From NCBI GenBank assembly GCA_963514095.1, contig OY741270.1, positions 24,750,529-24,814,528 on the forward strand: a stretch of DNA of 64,000 nt, read 5' to 3'. The position numbers were made by a program, and so were the translations under genes. This document shows positions 43,641 to 57,000 of the stretch, piece after piece (within the stretch, counting starts at the first letter, position 1; each line of letters opens with the position of its first letter). This DNA is from Eutrigla gurnardus (lineage: Eukaryota > Chordata > Actinopteri > Perciformes > Triglidae). Under the pieces are notes generated by a model. The model saw only the letters and a program-made list of their open reading frames with translations. It was not told the origin of the DNA and searched no databases.

Positions 43641-46600
43641 CATACACACATACATACTGTTCAATGTTCAGTACTTGTTGCTGTTCTCTAACGGAGATGA
43701 ACAGCAACATTCACATCTGTTTGTTTCTTGAATCGACCAATCAATGTCCTGGTTCAGTTAGAGTATTGGAGGGTATTTAAACAGTCGTCTTCATCATGCC
43801 GGTCACATGTTGACATCATGTTGACATCATGACACAAAGACGACACCTAACAGGTGATCAACATCGCCATGCGATGCTTCAAACACGATGTTGTCAGAGG
43901 GAAGTGGCCAATGAGCTTAGAGTGTCACAGAGCGTCATCAGCAGGTTGCAGCAGAGGCAACGGGGACGTCCTTTGGTCACATGACCAGTTATTGAGACAT
44001 TGTCCTGTTGTTGTGGTAAACCCATCTCTGTTGCTACTTTCGTGATATATTACTGTAGCGTGAACTCTTTACATTTTCCATAAATTTCACCCGAAAGCCA
44101 AATATCCCGAACTTTTTGTGAGTAGTGTATATTTATATAGATATATATATGTAGTGTTTATATAATATCTCCTTGTCTCCTCATCTCCTCGTCTCCTTGT
44201 CTCCTCAGCCGTGTTGCAGGAGGTGTTGGCTGCTCAGAAGGACAGAGATCAAGCTCTGATGTCACGACTTCTGCTGGCCAATGAGGAGAGAGATGAGGCT
44301 CTTCTTCGAGCACGTCAACTGCAGCAGGCCTCTGAGTATGCACACACACACACACTCACATATACATTATATACATATACTAGTCACTACTTGGGGCTGC
44401 ATGGTGGTGTAGTGGGTAGCACTGTCGCCACTGTCCCGGGTTCGATTCCCGGGTCGGGTCCGGGTTCCTTCTGTGTGGAGTTTGCATGTTCTCCCCGTGT
44501 AAGCGTGGGTTCTCTCCAGGTTCTCCGGCTTCCTCCCACAGTCCAAAGACATGCAGGATGGGGATAGGTTGATTGGTGACTCTAAATTGCCCGTAGGTGT
44601 GAATGTGCGTGTGAATGGTTGTCTGTCTCTACATGTCGGCCCTGTGATAGACTGGTTACCTGTCCAGGTGTACCCTGCCTTCGCCCAATGACAGCTGGGA
44701 TCGGCTCCAGCACTGCCAAAGTCCTGCTGTGATGAAATTCACATATCTAGGACCTTAATTTATTTGAGCAGTGTATTTAACAAATACCCCAACAAAACAC
44801 TAACTAGCCTCCTGCTCCTCCTCTCCCACCTCTCCCTCCTGCTCCTCTTCCTACTCTCCTTCCCCCTTCTGCTCCTCCACCCCCACCTCCCCCTCCTATC
44901 CTACTCCTCCTGTTCCTCTTCCTCCTCCCCCATCTCGTCCTGCTCCTCCCCTCCTCCTGCTCCTCCTCCTCCTCCTGCTCCTCTTCTTCCTCCCCCTCCA
45001 GCTCCTCCTGCTCATCCTCCTCACCCTACTCTTCATTTTTCACCTCCTCACTGTCATTAAGAGCTGTGAAACGAGCTCTCGTTCTCCTCAAGGAGCCTCA
45101 AATAGACCAGAAAATCTCATTACAGATAATAATACCCCTCAGCCCCCTACTCCCCCCTACTCCTCGCCCCCCCCCCCACTACCCCCCTCCTCCTCTGCTC
45201 CCCCTCCTCCTCCCCGTAGCAGAGAGGGTAATTGATATTGGAGGCCACAGTACTTCTATGAAGAAGAGAATATGGAGGAGCATGTTCCTTCTGTGTCCTT
45301 CTTATATTTATCGCAAATGTGGGTCGTTAACGTAGGTTGTTGATCGTTAACGTAGGTTGTGGATCGTTAACGTAGGTTTTGGATAGTTAACGTAGGTTGT
45401 GGATCGTTAACGTAGGTTTTGGATTGTTAACGTTGGTTGTGGATTGTTAACGTTGGTGTGGATCGTTAACGTAGGTTGTGGATAGTTAACGTTGGTTTTG
45501 GATAGTTAACGTTGGTTTTGGATAGTTAACATTGGTTGTGGATCGTTAACGTTGGTTGTGGATCGTTAACGTCGGTTGTGGATCGTTAACGTAGGTTTTG
45601 GATAGTTAACATTGGTTGTGGATTGTTAACGTTGGTGTGGATCGTTAACGTAGGTTGTGGATAGTTAACGTTGGTTGTGGATCGTGAACGTTGGTGTGGA
45701 TCGTTAACGTTGGTTGTGGATCGTTAACGTTGGTTGTGGATAGTTAACGTAGGTTGTGGATCGTTAACGTAGGTTGTGGATAGTTAACGTTGGTGTGGAT
45801 CGTTAACGTTGGTTGTGGATCGTTAACGTTGGTTGTGGATCGTTAACGTTGGTTGTGGATAGTTAACGTAGGCTGTGGATCGTTAACGTTGGTGTGGATC
45901 GTTAACGTTGGTTGTGGATCGTTAACCGTTGGTTGTGGATAGTTAACGTTGGTGTGGATCGTTAACGTAGGTTGTGGATAGTTAACGTTGGTTGTGGATA
46001 GTTAACGTTGGTTGTGGATCGTTAACGTTGGTTGTGGATAGTTAACGTTGGTTGTGGATAGTTAACGTAGGTTGTGGATAGTTAACGTTGGTTGTGGATA
46101 GTTAACGTTGGTTGTGGATCGTTAACGTAGGTTGTGGATCGTTAACGTTGGTTGTGGATTGTTAACGTAGGTTGTGGATAGTTAACGTTGGTTGTGGATA
46201 GTTAACGTTGGTTGTGGATCGTTAACGTAGGTTGTGGATCGTTAACGTTGGTTGTGGATTGTTAACGTTGGTTGTGGATAGTTAACGTTGGTTGTGGATA
46301 GTTAACGTTGGTTGTGGATTGTTAATGTAGGTTGTGGATAGTTAACGTTGGTTGTGGATAGTTAACGTTGGTTGTGGATCGTCAACGTAGGTTTTGGATC
46401 GTCAACGTTGGTTGTGGATAGTTAACGTTGGTTGTGGATAGTTAACATAGGTTTTGGATCGTTAACGTTGGTTATGGATAGTTAACGTAGGTTGTGGATC
46501 GTTAACGTAGGTTTTGGATTGTTAACATTGGTTGTGGATAGTTAACGTAGGTTGTGGATCGTTAACGTAGGTTTTGGATCGTTAACGTTGGTTGTGGATA

Positions 46601-48583
46601 GTTAACATAGGTTTTGGATCTTTAACGTAGGTTTTGGATCGTTAATGTCGGTTGTTAATAGTTAACATTGGTTGTGGATAGTTAACGATTTTAGATATAG
46701 TTACCGTTGGTTGGGGAGCCGATGTGGTCTGATGTGGTCCAGCTGGTCTGTCAGCAGGCTGGTAGAGGATCTTTATTGGAGGCTGCTGGTCTTTCATTAG
46801 CTGCTGGTCCCTGCAGAGAGGAGCTGCCTCGGCCACCTTATTACACTTTATTAGAGAACAGCAGCAGCAGCTCAATGAAAGGGCTCCCATAGGAGGAGGT
46901 GCAGGGAGTAGGAGGTGCAGGGAGGAGGAGGTGCAGGGAGGAGGAGGTGCAGGGACCAGTTGGTAACCAGCTCCTCCTTCACACTGCTGTGGAGGACAAA
47001 TCAACTTTTAAAATGACGGAGACTTTCAGCTGGACTTCAGGGAGCCAGAACCAAATTACTGCAGCAGCACTCGGCTCATGGACTGCAGGTCCTCCTATAA
47101 TTTGGTCTGTGGCGGGTACACGGGTGGGGGGGCTGGACTAGACCAGTAGACCCCCTCACACCACTTCCACCAGTTCTAGATGAACATTAGGCTGAATAAT
47201 ACATCACAACAAACAGTTTTCTGATCAGTCTGTCCTCTCCAGTCTGTCCTCACCTGTCTGTCCTCTCCTCACCAGTCTGCCCTCACCAGTCTGTCTGTCC
47301 TCACCAGTCTGTCCTCTCCAGTCTGTCTGTTCTTACCGGTCTGTCCTCACCAGTCTGTCCTCTCCAGTCTGTCCTCTCCAGTCTGTCTGTCCTCACCTGT
47401 CTGTCCTCTCCTCACCAGTCTGACCTCACCAGTCTGTCTGTCCTCACCTGTCTGTCCTCACCAGTCTGTCCTCACCTGTCTGTCCTCACCAGTCTGTCCT
47501 CTCCTCACCTGTCTGTCCTCACCAGTCTGTCCTCTCCTCTGGTTTATTGATCGTTTCAACATGTAACTGTCTCTCTGTCTTCAGGTCGGACAATCTTCCC
47601 CCAGAGGACACTGACATGGTAAAACTCACCTGATTATTGATCTGATTAGCTTGGTGTTAGACTCTGACTATTGATCTGATCAGTTGGGTGTTAGACTCTG
47701 ATTATTGATCTGATTAGCTTGGTGTTAGACTCTGATTATTGATCTGATCAGTTGGGTGTTAGACTCTGATTATTGATCTGATTAGCTTGGTGTTAGACTC
47801 TGATTATTGAACTGATCAGTTTGGTGTTAGACTCTGATTATTGATCTGATCAGTTGGGTGTTAGACTCTGATTATTGATCTGCTCAGTTTGTCCTCTCCT
47901 GATCAGGATGTGGAGGTGCTCCTCCGGAGTGTCTGTGATGCCGACTCCATCCAGGAGGTCCAACAATATGGTTCAGCTCTGGTTCAGCGTTTGCGGTTGG
48001 CGAGAGGCCGGACCAGTGACATCACGGCTCAGGAGATGAAGGCTTTGATGGAGGAGAGAGACGTCTCATTTGCCAAGGTGAGTCCCCTCCCCATCCCCTA
48101 CCCCAAACGTCTCTTTATACTCTGTGTTTATTTACTTCTATGGGACATTAATCAATCAATCAAACCAGAAGTTATAAGTCAATAACAGTAATCAGTGACA
48201 CACATATCATCAATAAATGATCCCTCTGATTGATAATAACTGGATTCCTCCTACCTGGATATTTAATAACTGTAATGGTAGAAAAGGTCTGAAGAAGAAG
48301 ACATTCATGATAATGTGATAACAGATTTAGTATATGTGCTGCTGTGGCTGCAGAAAACGTCTCTCTAAGTCCACATTTTAACCCGTTGTTGTGGTGGAGA
48401 GCGTCGTCACGGTTACGGAGGCCTCAGCATCTCAAACCTCAAATATTTGCAGTTTCAATTTGAACATGAATATTTTGAACGGTGTGAAAACAAAACGGTG
48501 TGGAGACAAATATTGACATTCAGATCGAGTTGACCTGATGCTTGCTGAGCACTCAGTATTTATACACCTGTCTGTCTGCTCAG

Positions 48584-48616
<33 letters not shown>

Positions 48617-51600
48617 GAATGTTTTCTCGCGTCTGAATATTTCCTCATGGAGACAGAGTAACTGTTGATGGACAGACAGATATTTAAATCAGACAGACAC
48701 ATGGACTCTCTGCAGGTGTGTGTCCTGATCACCTGGATGACATCACCTGGAAAGTTTCTGTGAATGAAGGATGATGCTGTGAAGACGTGAAAACGTTTCC
48801 TATACTTCAATCAAACTGAAATCTTATTGATATCTGATCAGGTGACGAGAGGTCTAACTGATGGAGGGGTGAGAGGGGGAGAAAGGGGCGGAGCTCCTAG
48901 AAACCGATCAGAAACCCTCATCTGGTCGGTCTCTTTGACTGACTGCTGTCTCCATGGCAACCGACCTGCAGCAGCACGGTGGCAACAGTCGTCAGGGAGC
49001 TGAGGTGGAGAGAAAGAGATGTCTGATGGTGTTGATGTAGTAGTTGTATAGATGAAGTGGTACTTTTAGTGTTGACGTAGTACTTGTATAGATGAAGTGG
49101 TACTTTTAGTGTTGATGTAGTACTTGTATAGATGAAGTGGTACTTTTAGTGTTGATGTAGTAGTTGTATAGATGAAGTGGTACTTTTAGTGTTGATGTAG
49201 TACTTGTATAGATGAAGTGGTACTTTTAGTGTTGACGTAGTACTTGTACAGATGAAGTGGTACTTTTAGTGTTGATGTAGTAGTTGTATAGATGAAGTGG
49301 TACTTTTAGTGTTGACGTAGTACTTGTATAGATGAAGTGGTACTTTTAGTGTTGACGTAGTACTTGTATAGATGAAGTGGTACTTTTAGTGTTGACGTAG
49401 TACTTGTACAGATGGAGTGGTACTTTTAGTGTTGATGTAGTACTTGTACAGATGAAGTGGTACTTTTAGTGTTGACGTAGTACTTGTACAGATGGAGTGG
49501 TACTTTTAGTGTTGACGTAGTACTTGTATAGATGAAGTGGTACTTTTAGTGTTGACGTAGTACTTGTATAGATGAAGTGGTACTTTTAGTGTTGATGTAG
49601 TACTTGTATAGATGAAGTGGTACTTTTAGTGTTGACGTAGTACTTGTACAGATGGAGTGGTACTTTTAGTGTTGACGTAGTACTTGTATAGATGAAGTGG
49701 TACTTTTAGTGTTGACGTAGTACTTGTATAGATGAAGTGGTACTTTTAGTGTTGATGTAGTACTTGTATAGATGAAGTGGTACTTTTAGTGTTGATGTAG
49801 TACTTGTATAGATGAAGTGGTACTGTCTTGTCTTTCCGTCCTCTGCTACACCTCCCCGTTGCCGTGGTAACGCCCTCCTCCTGTATTCGTATCTCTTTGG
49901 TATCAGTCCGTCTTTCGCCGCTAACCCTCGCCAATATTGCTGCTCTGCCATCTTTTAACACCCGCCCCCCGCGTTAACACCACCCGCCCCCCCGCGTTAA
50001 CACCCGCCCCCCACGTTAACACCACCCCTCCATGGTAACACCTTAATCCCGCCCTCACTCTGCCGCCGAGCCACGCAGAAATATGTTTCAAATGGCGGCG
50101 TAATCCTCGGAGGAGAAGGAGGAGAGAGAGAACACTCCACGCTGAGGAACGGCCTCCTCCCCCCCCCCCCCACCCCCGCCGCTCCTCCATCCCTCGCTCC
50201 CTCTCCTCATCTCTCAGGGATTATCTCCTCGCCGCAGCCGGGACTTCTGGGAAATATTAGAAAAGTGGGGGAGGCGTCTCGCAGCCAGTCTCTGTCTCAT
50301 ATCACAGCTGCTCCAGTTTTTATGAAGTTAATATTGAGTCATTACAGGTTATTAAGGCTCACCAGGATGAGCCGGAGTCCACGCACACAGTCGTGGGTTT
50401 GATTCCCAACTGACTGACCATCAACATCAGAAGAGATTTATTGATTGGTTTTATTTGAGTGGAAAAAAGCTGAAGCAGGAATAAAGAAATAAAGCATTCA
50501 CTCAGAGATGATGGAGCCTGACAGCAGCAGAAATGCATTTATTATTATCACTGTTTATTGTTTATCTGTAGTAACTGCTGTTGCATCCTAATAGTCTTAA
50601 TGGTTTTTATAGGTAGAAGATTCATAACCTGACAAAGACATGCCTGAGCTACAAACAATACTAATAATCTATAATAAATCAATTTAAATGAACACAAATT
50701 AGTTTTCTGGTCAGTTATGTTTATTAAGCATCACATCTGTGTTCATGGGTTTCACACTGACTGTTACTATTATTATTTTTATAATTATTATTATTATCAG
50801 AGAGTCTCTTTATGTAACTCTCTTTATAACAGAAAGTCAGATCACAACTCATCCTGATCCCTGTTGGACTGATCCCGGGGCCTTCAACCCGGGGGTCTGA
50901 TACCTGAGGACTGATCCCGGGGCCTTTAACCCGGGGGTCTGATACCTGAGGACTGATCCCGGGGCCTTTAACCCGGGGGTCTGATACCTGGGGACTGATC
51001 CCTGTTGGACTGATCCCGGGGCCTTTAACCCGGGGGTCTGATACCTGGGGACTGATCCCTGTTGGACTGATCCCGGGGCCTTTAACCCGGGGGTCTGATA
51101 CCTGGGGACTGATCCCGGGGCCTTTAACCCGCGGGTCTGATACCTGAGGACTGATCCCGGGGCCTTTAACCCAGGGGTCCGATACCTGAGGACTGATCCC
51201 GGGACCTTGAACCAGGGGGTCTGATACCTGGGCTTTGATCCCTGTTGGACTGATCACTGTTTTCATCCAAATAAATATTCTGCTTTATTCTGCAGTGATG
51301 ACCCGTCTCCAGCACACAGACACATTCACACCTCAGTAGAAGGTCTGGCTGGAACCAGGGTCCAGCCCAGGACTGATCTGGGGTAATGATCAATGATGTC
51401 ATCAGATACTAGCTATCAGATCTGATCAATCAATCCTTGTTGTGTTTCTCTGCAGTGTAAAGGTTTGGAGCAGGAACTGATCCAGGAGAGAGAGCAGCGG
51501 GCGAGCGAGGTAACACACACATGCACACTAACTCTCTCTCTCTCTCTCTCGCATATTAACTGGAGGTCTCTGTGTTGAATGGTGATGATGGGATGTCTAT

Positions 51601-53986
51601 TCCGTCGTCATGACAACCTGCTCCACAGAAGCTGCGGCATGTTTGACAATAACTTGCTATTCAAACAGCGTTGATATGTGTATGTGTGTTTGTTCATCTA
51701 TCTCTGTGAGGACAAATTCAATTCAATTAAAAGTGTAGTTCAGCACCACCTTTAACCGGGTCAGTACGATGTAGTTCAGCACCACCTTTAACCGGGTCAG
51801 TACGATGTAGTTCAGCACCACCTTTAACTGGGTCAGTACGATGTAGTTCAGCACCACCTTTAACTGGGTCAGTACGATGTAGTTCGGCACCACCTTTAAC
51901 CGGGTCAGTACGATGTAGTTCGGCACCACCTTTAACCGGGTCAGTACGATGTAGTTCGGCACCACCTTTAACCGGGTCAGTACGATGTAGTTCAGCACCA
52001 CCTTTAACTGGGTCAGTACGATGTAGTTCAGCACCACCTTTAACCGGGTCAGTACGATGTAGTTCAGCACCACCTTTAACTGGGTCAGTAAGATGTAGTT
52101 CAGCACCACCTTTAACCGGGTCAGTACGATGTAGTTCGGCACCACATTTAACTAGGTCAGTACGATGTAGTTCAGCACCACCTTTAACCGGGTAAGTACG
52201 ATGTAGTTCAGCACCACCTTTAACTGGGTCAGTAAGATGTAGTTCAGCACCACCTTTAACCGGGTAAGTACGATGTAGTTCAGCACCACCTTTAACTGGG
52301 TCAGTAAGATGTAGTTCGGCACCACCTTTTACTGGGTCAGTACGATGTAGTTCAGCACCACCTTTAACCGGGTAAGTACGATGTAGTTCAGCACCACCTT
52401 TAACTGGGTCAGTACGATGTAGTTCAGCACCACCTTTAACCGGGTCAGTACGATGTAGTTCGGCACCACCTTTAACCGGGTCAGTATGATGTAGTCGGCA
52501 CCACCTTTAACTGGGTCAGTACGATGTAGTTCGGCACCACCTTTAACTGAGTCAGTACGATGTAGTTCGGCACCACCTTTAACTGGGTCAGTACGATGTA
52601 GTTCAGCACCACCTTTAACTGGGTCAGTACGATGTAGTTCGGCGCCACCTTTAACTAGGTCAGTACGATGTAGTTCAGCACCACCTTTAACTGGGTCAGT
52701 ACGATGTAGTTCGGCACCACCTTTAACTAGGTCAGTATGATGTAGTTCAGCACCACCTTTAACTGGGTCAGTACGATGTAGTTCGGCACCACCTTTAACA
52801 GGGTCAGTACGATGTAGTCCAGCACCACCTAAAATGGGTCAGAACTAGACTGGGATGGTCCTTTAATTGAGTCAGTCTGATTTAGTAAAACATTACTTTT
52901 AGCTGAGTCATGGTCAGTCCATTATTATTCAAATCTGTTGGTGAATGAATGAACTCTTTTAATTAGATCTATGAATTAATTCGGTCCCTGATGAACTGAT
53001 CGGGTATAAGAAGAGAATCAGTTGTTTCTTCTTTGTCCTTCAGCTCCGTCTGTTTTCCCTGAAATATATTAAACTTTGTTATAAATGTAGCAGTGGCTCT
53101 TTTTTCTCTGTGAAGTCTGTTAATTAGTCTGAGAGCTCCGGAGGGATTAGAGCCTGGAGAGGTTTTTAATTTACAACAGGAACACCAACAGCTGTCGTGA
53201 CAGACCGTCAAAGAGGGGCCAAAACCACTAATCTGAAACCACAATCTAGACCGTCAAAGAGGGGCCAAAACCACCAATCTGAAACCACAATCTAGACCGT
53301 CAAAGAGGGGCCAAAACCACCAATCTCAAACCACAATCTAGACCGTCAAAGAGGGGCCAAAACCACCAATCTGAAACCACAATCTAGACCGTCAAAGAGG
53401 GGCCAAAGCCACCAATCTGAAACCACAATCTAGACCGCCAAAGAGGGGCCAAAACCACCAATCTCAAACCACAATCTAGACCGTCAAAGAGGGGCCAAAA
53501 CCACCAATCTCAAACCACAATCTCCTCCTCAAGTTCGTAGTTGACTCCAGAGGAGGGAAACCTGATGTCTAAAGGCTGTGGTTCCCTTCCTCCTCCTCCT
53601 CCTCCTCCTCCTCCTCCTCCCCCCTGCTCCTCCTCCTCCTCGTTATCCTTACCACCTCATGTTAAAGCTGCAAACAGGTTAGTTTCCTCCTCCCCTCCTC
53701 CTCCTGCTCTTCGTTGACCTTACCTCCTCATATTAAAGGTCTCTGTCTCCACTGATCATCTCATTATCTAATTATTCTGATTAATAACTCTGTGCCTCCT
53801 TTGAAGCACCTCCTCCGGCCCGGCAGGAGAAGACACATATTGACTCTCAGGGTTTGGTTTCTCTTTTGATGTTTCACTTTAAACACAGAGCTTCAGAGTT
53901 TTCATTAGCATAGAGGAGGAGGGGAGGAGGAGGAGGGGAGGAGGAGGGGAGGAAGAGGAGAAGGGGGAGGAGGATATTTATATAGC

Positions 53987-54017
<31 letters not shown>

Positions 54018-57000
54018 TTATACACATTCGTTTACTAAATCAAGCTCTTCTCCATTCCCACAATGCACCTGGAGCCTCTGATGTGTTCAGGATTAAGTCG
54101 TGGTTTGAAGTTAATGAGTCAATTAGTTGATGAATCCGTTCTTTAAAGAGACTCAGGGGATCAACATGTGACCTGCTCTCATCCAATCAGACGACGGAGA
54201 CGGAGCTGCTGAGGCTGCAGAGAGAGAGGGGCGGAGCTCTGGAGCTACAGGTGCTACGGGCCAATCAGAGGTCAGACTTTTGGTCTTTTGAGGTCACATG
54301 GTGATGAGGTCACATGGTTATGAGGTCACATGTTTGTGTACCTGAACGTTGTGTGATGTCAGAACATAATCCAGTTCAGGTGAGACCAGCAGGAAGGTCA
54401 TCATATTCACCAGAGTCAGCCCTGAAAACCAAGCTCAGTCCAAACCCCAGTGCCTGGGTCCTGATCCCAGACCTCCCTGATCCAGACCTCGCTGATCCAG
54501 ACCTCGCTGATCCCAGACCTTCCCTGATCCCAGACTTCCCTGATCCAGACCTCCCTGATCCCACACCTCCCTGATCCAAGACCTCCCTGATCCCACACCT
54601 CCCTGATCCCACACCTCCCTGATCCAAGACCGCCCTGATCCAGTCCGCCCTGATCCAGACCTCACTGATCTTGGACTGCCCTGATTCCAGACTGCCCTGA
54701 TCTAGACCACCCTGATCCAGACCTCCATGATCCCAGACCTTCCCTGATTCCAGACCTCCCTGATCCAGACCTCCCTGATCCCAGACCTCCCTGATCCAGA
54801 CCTCCCTGATCCCAAACCTCCCTGATCCAGACCTCCCTGATCCAGACCTCCCTGATCCCAAACCTCCCTGATCCGGCCCTGATCCAGACCTGATCAGACA
54901 GTATCGAAGATCTCCGGTGGATTTCCTTTGGTTCTGGTCTTGGTCTGTCTTTTCTAATAACAGATGGTCTTAGCAGGTCTCTGCTGGACGTGGACCAGGG
55001 TCTCCTCCGGGCGTCTCCTTTCTTATCGAACATGTGTTTGTGACTGAAGCGTTATTGGAACAAGACAGAGTTTGACCTTTGAACTGCTGCTTGTTTGTGT
55101 AGAAGCTGAGTGGACGAGACACACACACTCTCTCACACACAAACACACACACTCACACACACACACACACACACTCACACACACACAAACACACACACTC
55201 ACACACACACTCTCACACACAAACACACACACTCTCTCACACACAAACACACACTCACACACACACACAAACACACACACACACACACAAACACACACTC
55301 ACACACACTCACACACACACACTCTCTCACACACAAACACACACTCACACACACACACTCTCACACACAAACACACACACTCTCTCACACACAAACACAC
55401 ACACTCACACACACACACACTCACACACAAACACACACAAAAACACACACATGCACACAATCACAATGTTGTATGATGTGCGGTTCATCACACACAACGG
55501 TATCCATGGAAACCTGAGTCATGAAATCAGAAAAAAACTACGCAGCGATGATGCAGTGATGACACAACATCCTGTTGTTTGGTCCCACCTACCCTCCTCC
55601 TCCCCCTCCCCCTCCTCCTCCCTCAGGTCTCAGGGCCTCCTCACCCCTCTTCCTACGTCGCCCAGTGATGGTGTCTCTCCAGCGGGTTTGTTGATGACAG
55701 CGTGTGAGGCCCCGCCCTCTCGGGATGCCCCGCCTCCTCATGTCCCACCCCTGATGGCGCAGGTGCAGCAGCTGTCGGAGGAGAAGCGGAGCATGGAGAG
55801 GGAGCTTCAGCGCAGCCAGGAGGCGGAGCGACAGGCCAGCGAGAGAGTCCACAGGTGAGACTATTCTAGTTGCCATGGTTACATGTCGTTGTACACTCCC
55901 GGCCCGTTGTGAGTGTGTGTTTAACATGGATCTCAATAGAACATCCAAACTATCTAGTGATGTCGTCATCCATCGTTTGGCTGTACGGTACTTTAAGAAT
56001 GGAAATACTGACACAGAGACGTCATTAAATCACTTTATTCCTTTAGTTTGATAAGAAACATCCCATCTGGTCACATCTTGTGTTTTCATGCTGCAGTAGT
56101 CATGACAACAGAGATACAAGTATCTCAATAACAGCTGGATGTTGTGGGGGGGGGGGGTCATAAACCAGTGGAACCAGTGGAACAGCAGCCATCAGAGGCT
56201 CTGCGATGTGTTCAAAGACTGGTTAAGCGTGTGGGACTAAAGAGATTTGGTTGTGCTGATTGATATTCAGCGGCGGTGAAGAATTAATCCTTCAGACTTC
56301 AGCAAGTTCTTCTTCTGCTGCTCTCGTCAGAGTGAAGATGAAGGGATGAGATTCATGATGAAGGGATGAGAGTCATGATGAAGGGATGAGAGTCATGATG
56401 AAGGGATGAGAGTCATGATGAAGGGATGAGATTCATGATGAAAGCAGCTTAAGTCGTCCGTCTGCGTCCCACGCCGTCCTCCTGGGCTCAAACCCGCGGC
56501 TTTCTGCTCTAATTTGGCTGCCGGCGGGGGGGCGCCGCCTCTGAAGAGCCTCCCCAGTCTCTGAGTAGTGGAGAGAGGAATATTTGTTCTGGGGGGGGGT
56601 GATAGAAATCTGATGCTTATTACAGATGGGAAGTTTAATTTGGTTTGGAGAGAGAGCGATGGAGAGACACTCAGTGAGAGTTAGAAAGTCATCGAGGGTC
56701 AGTTCTCCAACTTCTTCTTCTCAGTTTCTCTCTGTGTTACTCACCGATCACAGACTTCCTCCCAGAATGCACTGTGTTACTCACCGATCACAGACTTCCT
56801 CCCAGAATGCACTGTGTTACTCACCGATCACAGACTTCCTCCCAGAATGCACTGTGTTACTCACCGATCACAGACTTCCTCCCAGAATGCACTGTGTTAC
56901 TCACCGATCACAGACTTCCTCCCAGAATGCACTGTGTTACTCACCGATCACAGACTTCCTCCCAGAATGCACTGTGTTACTCACCGATCACAGACTTCCT

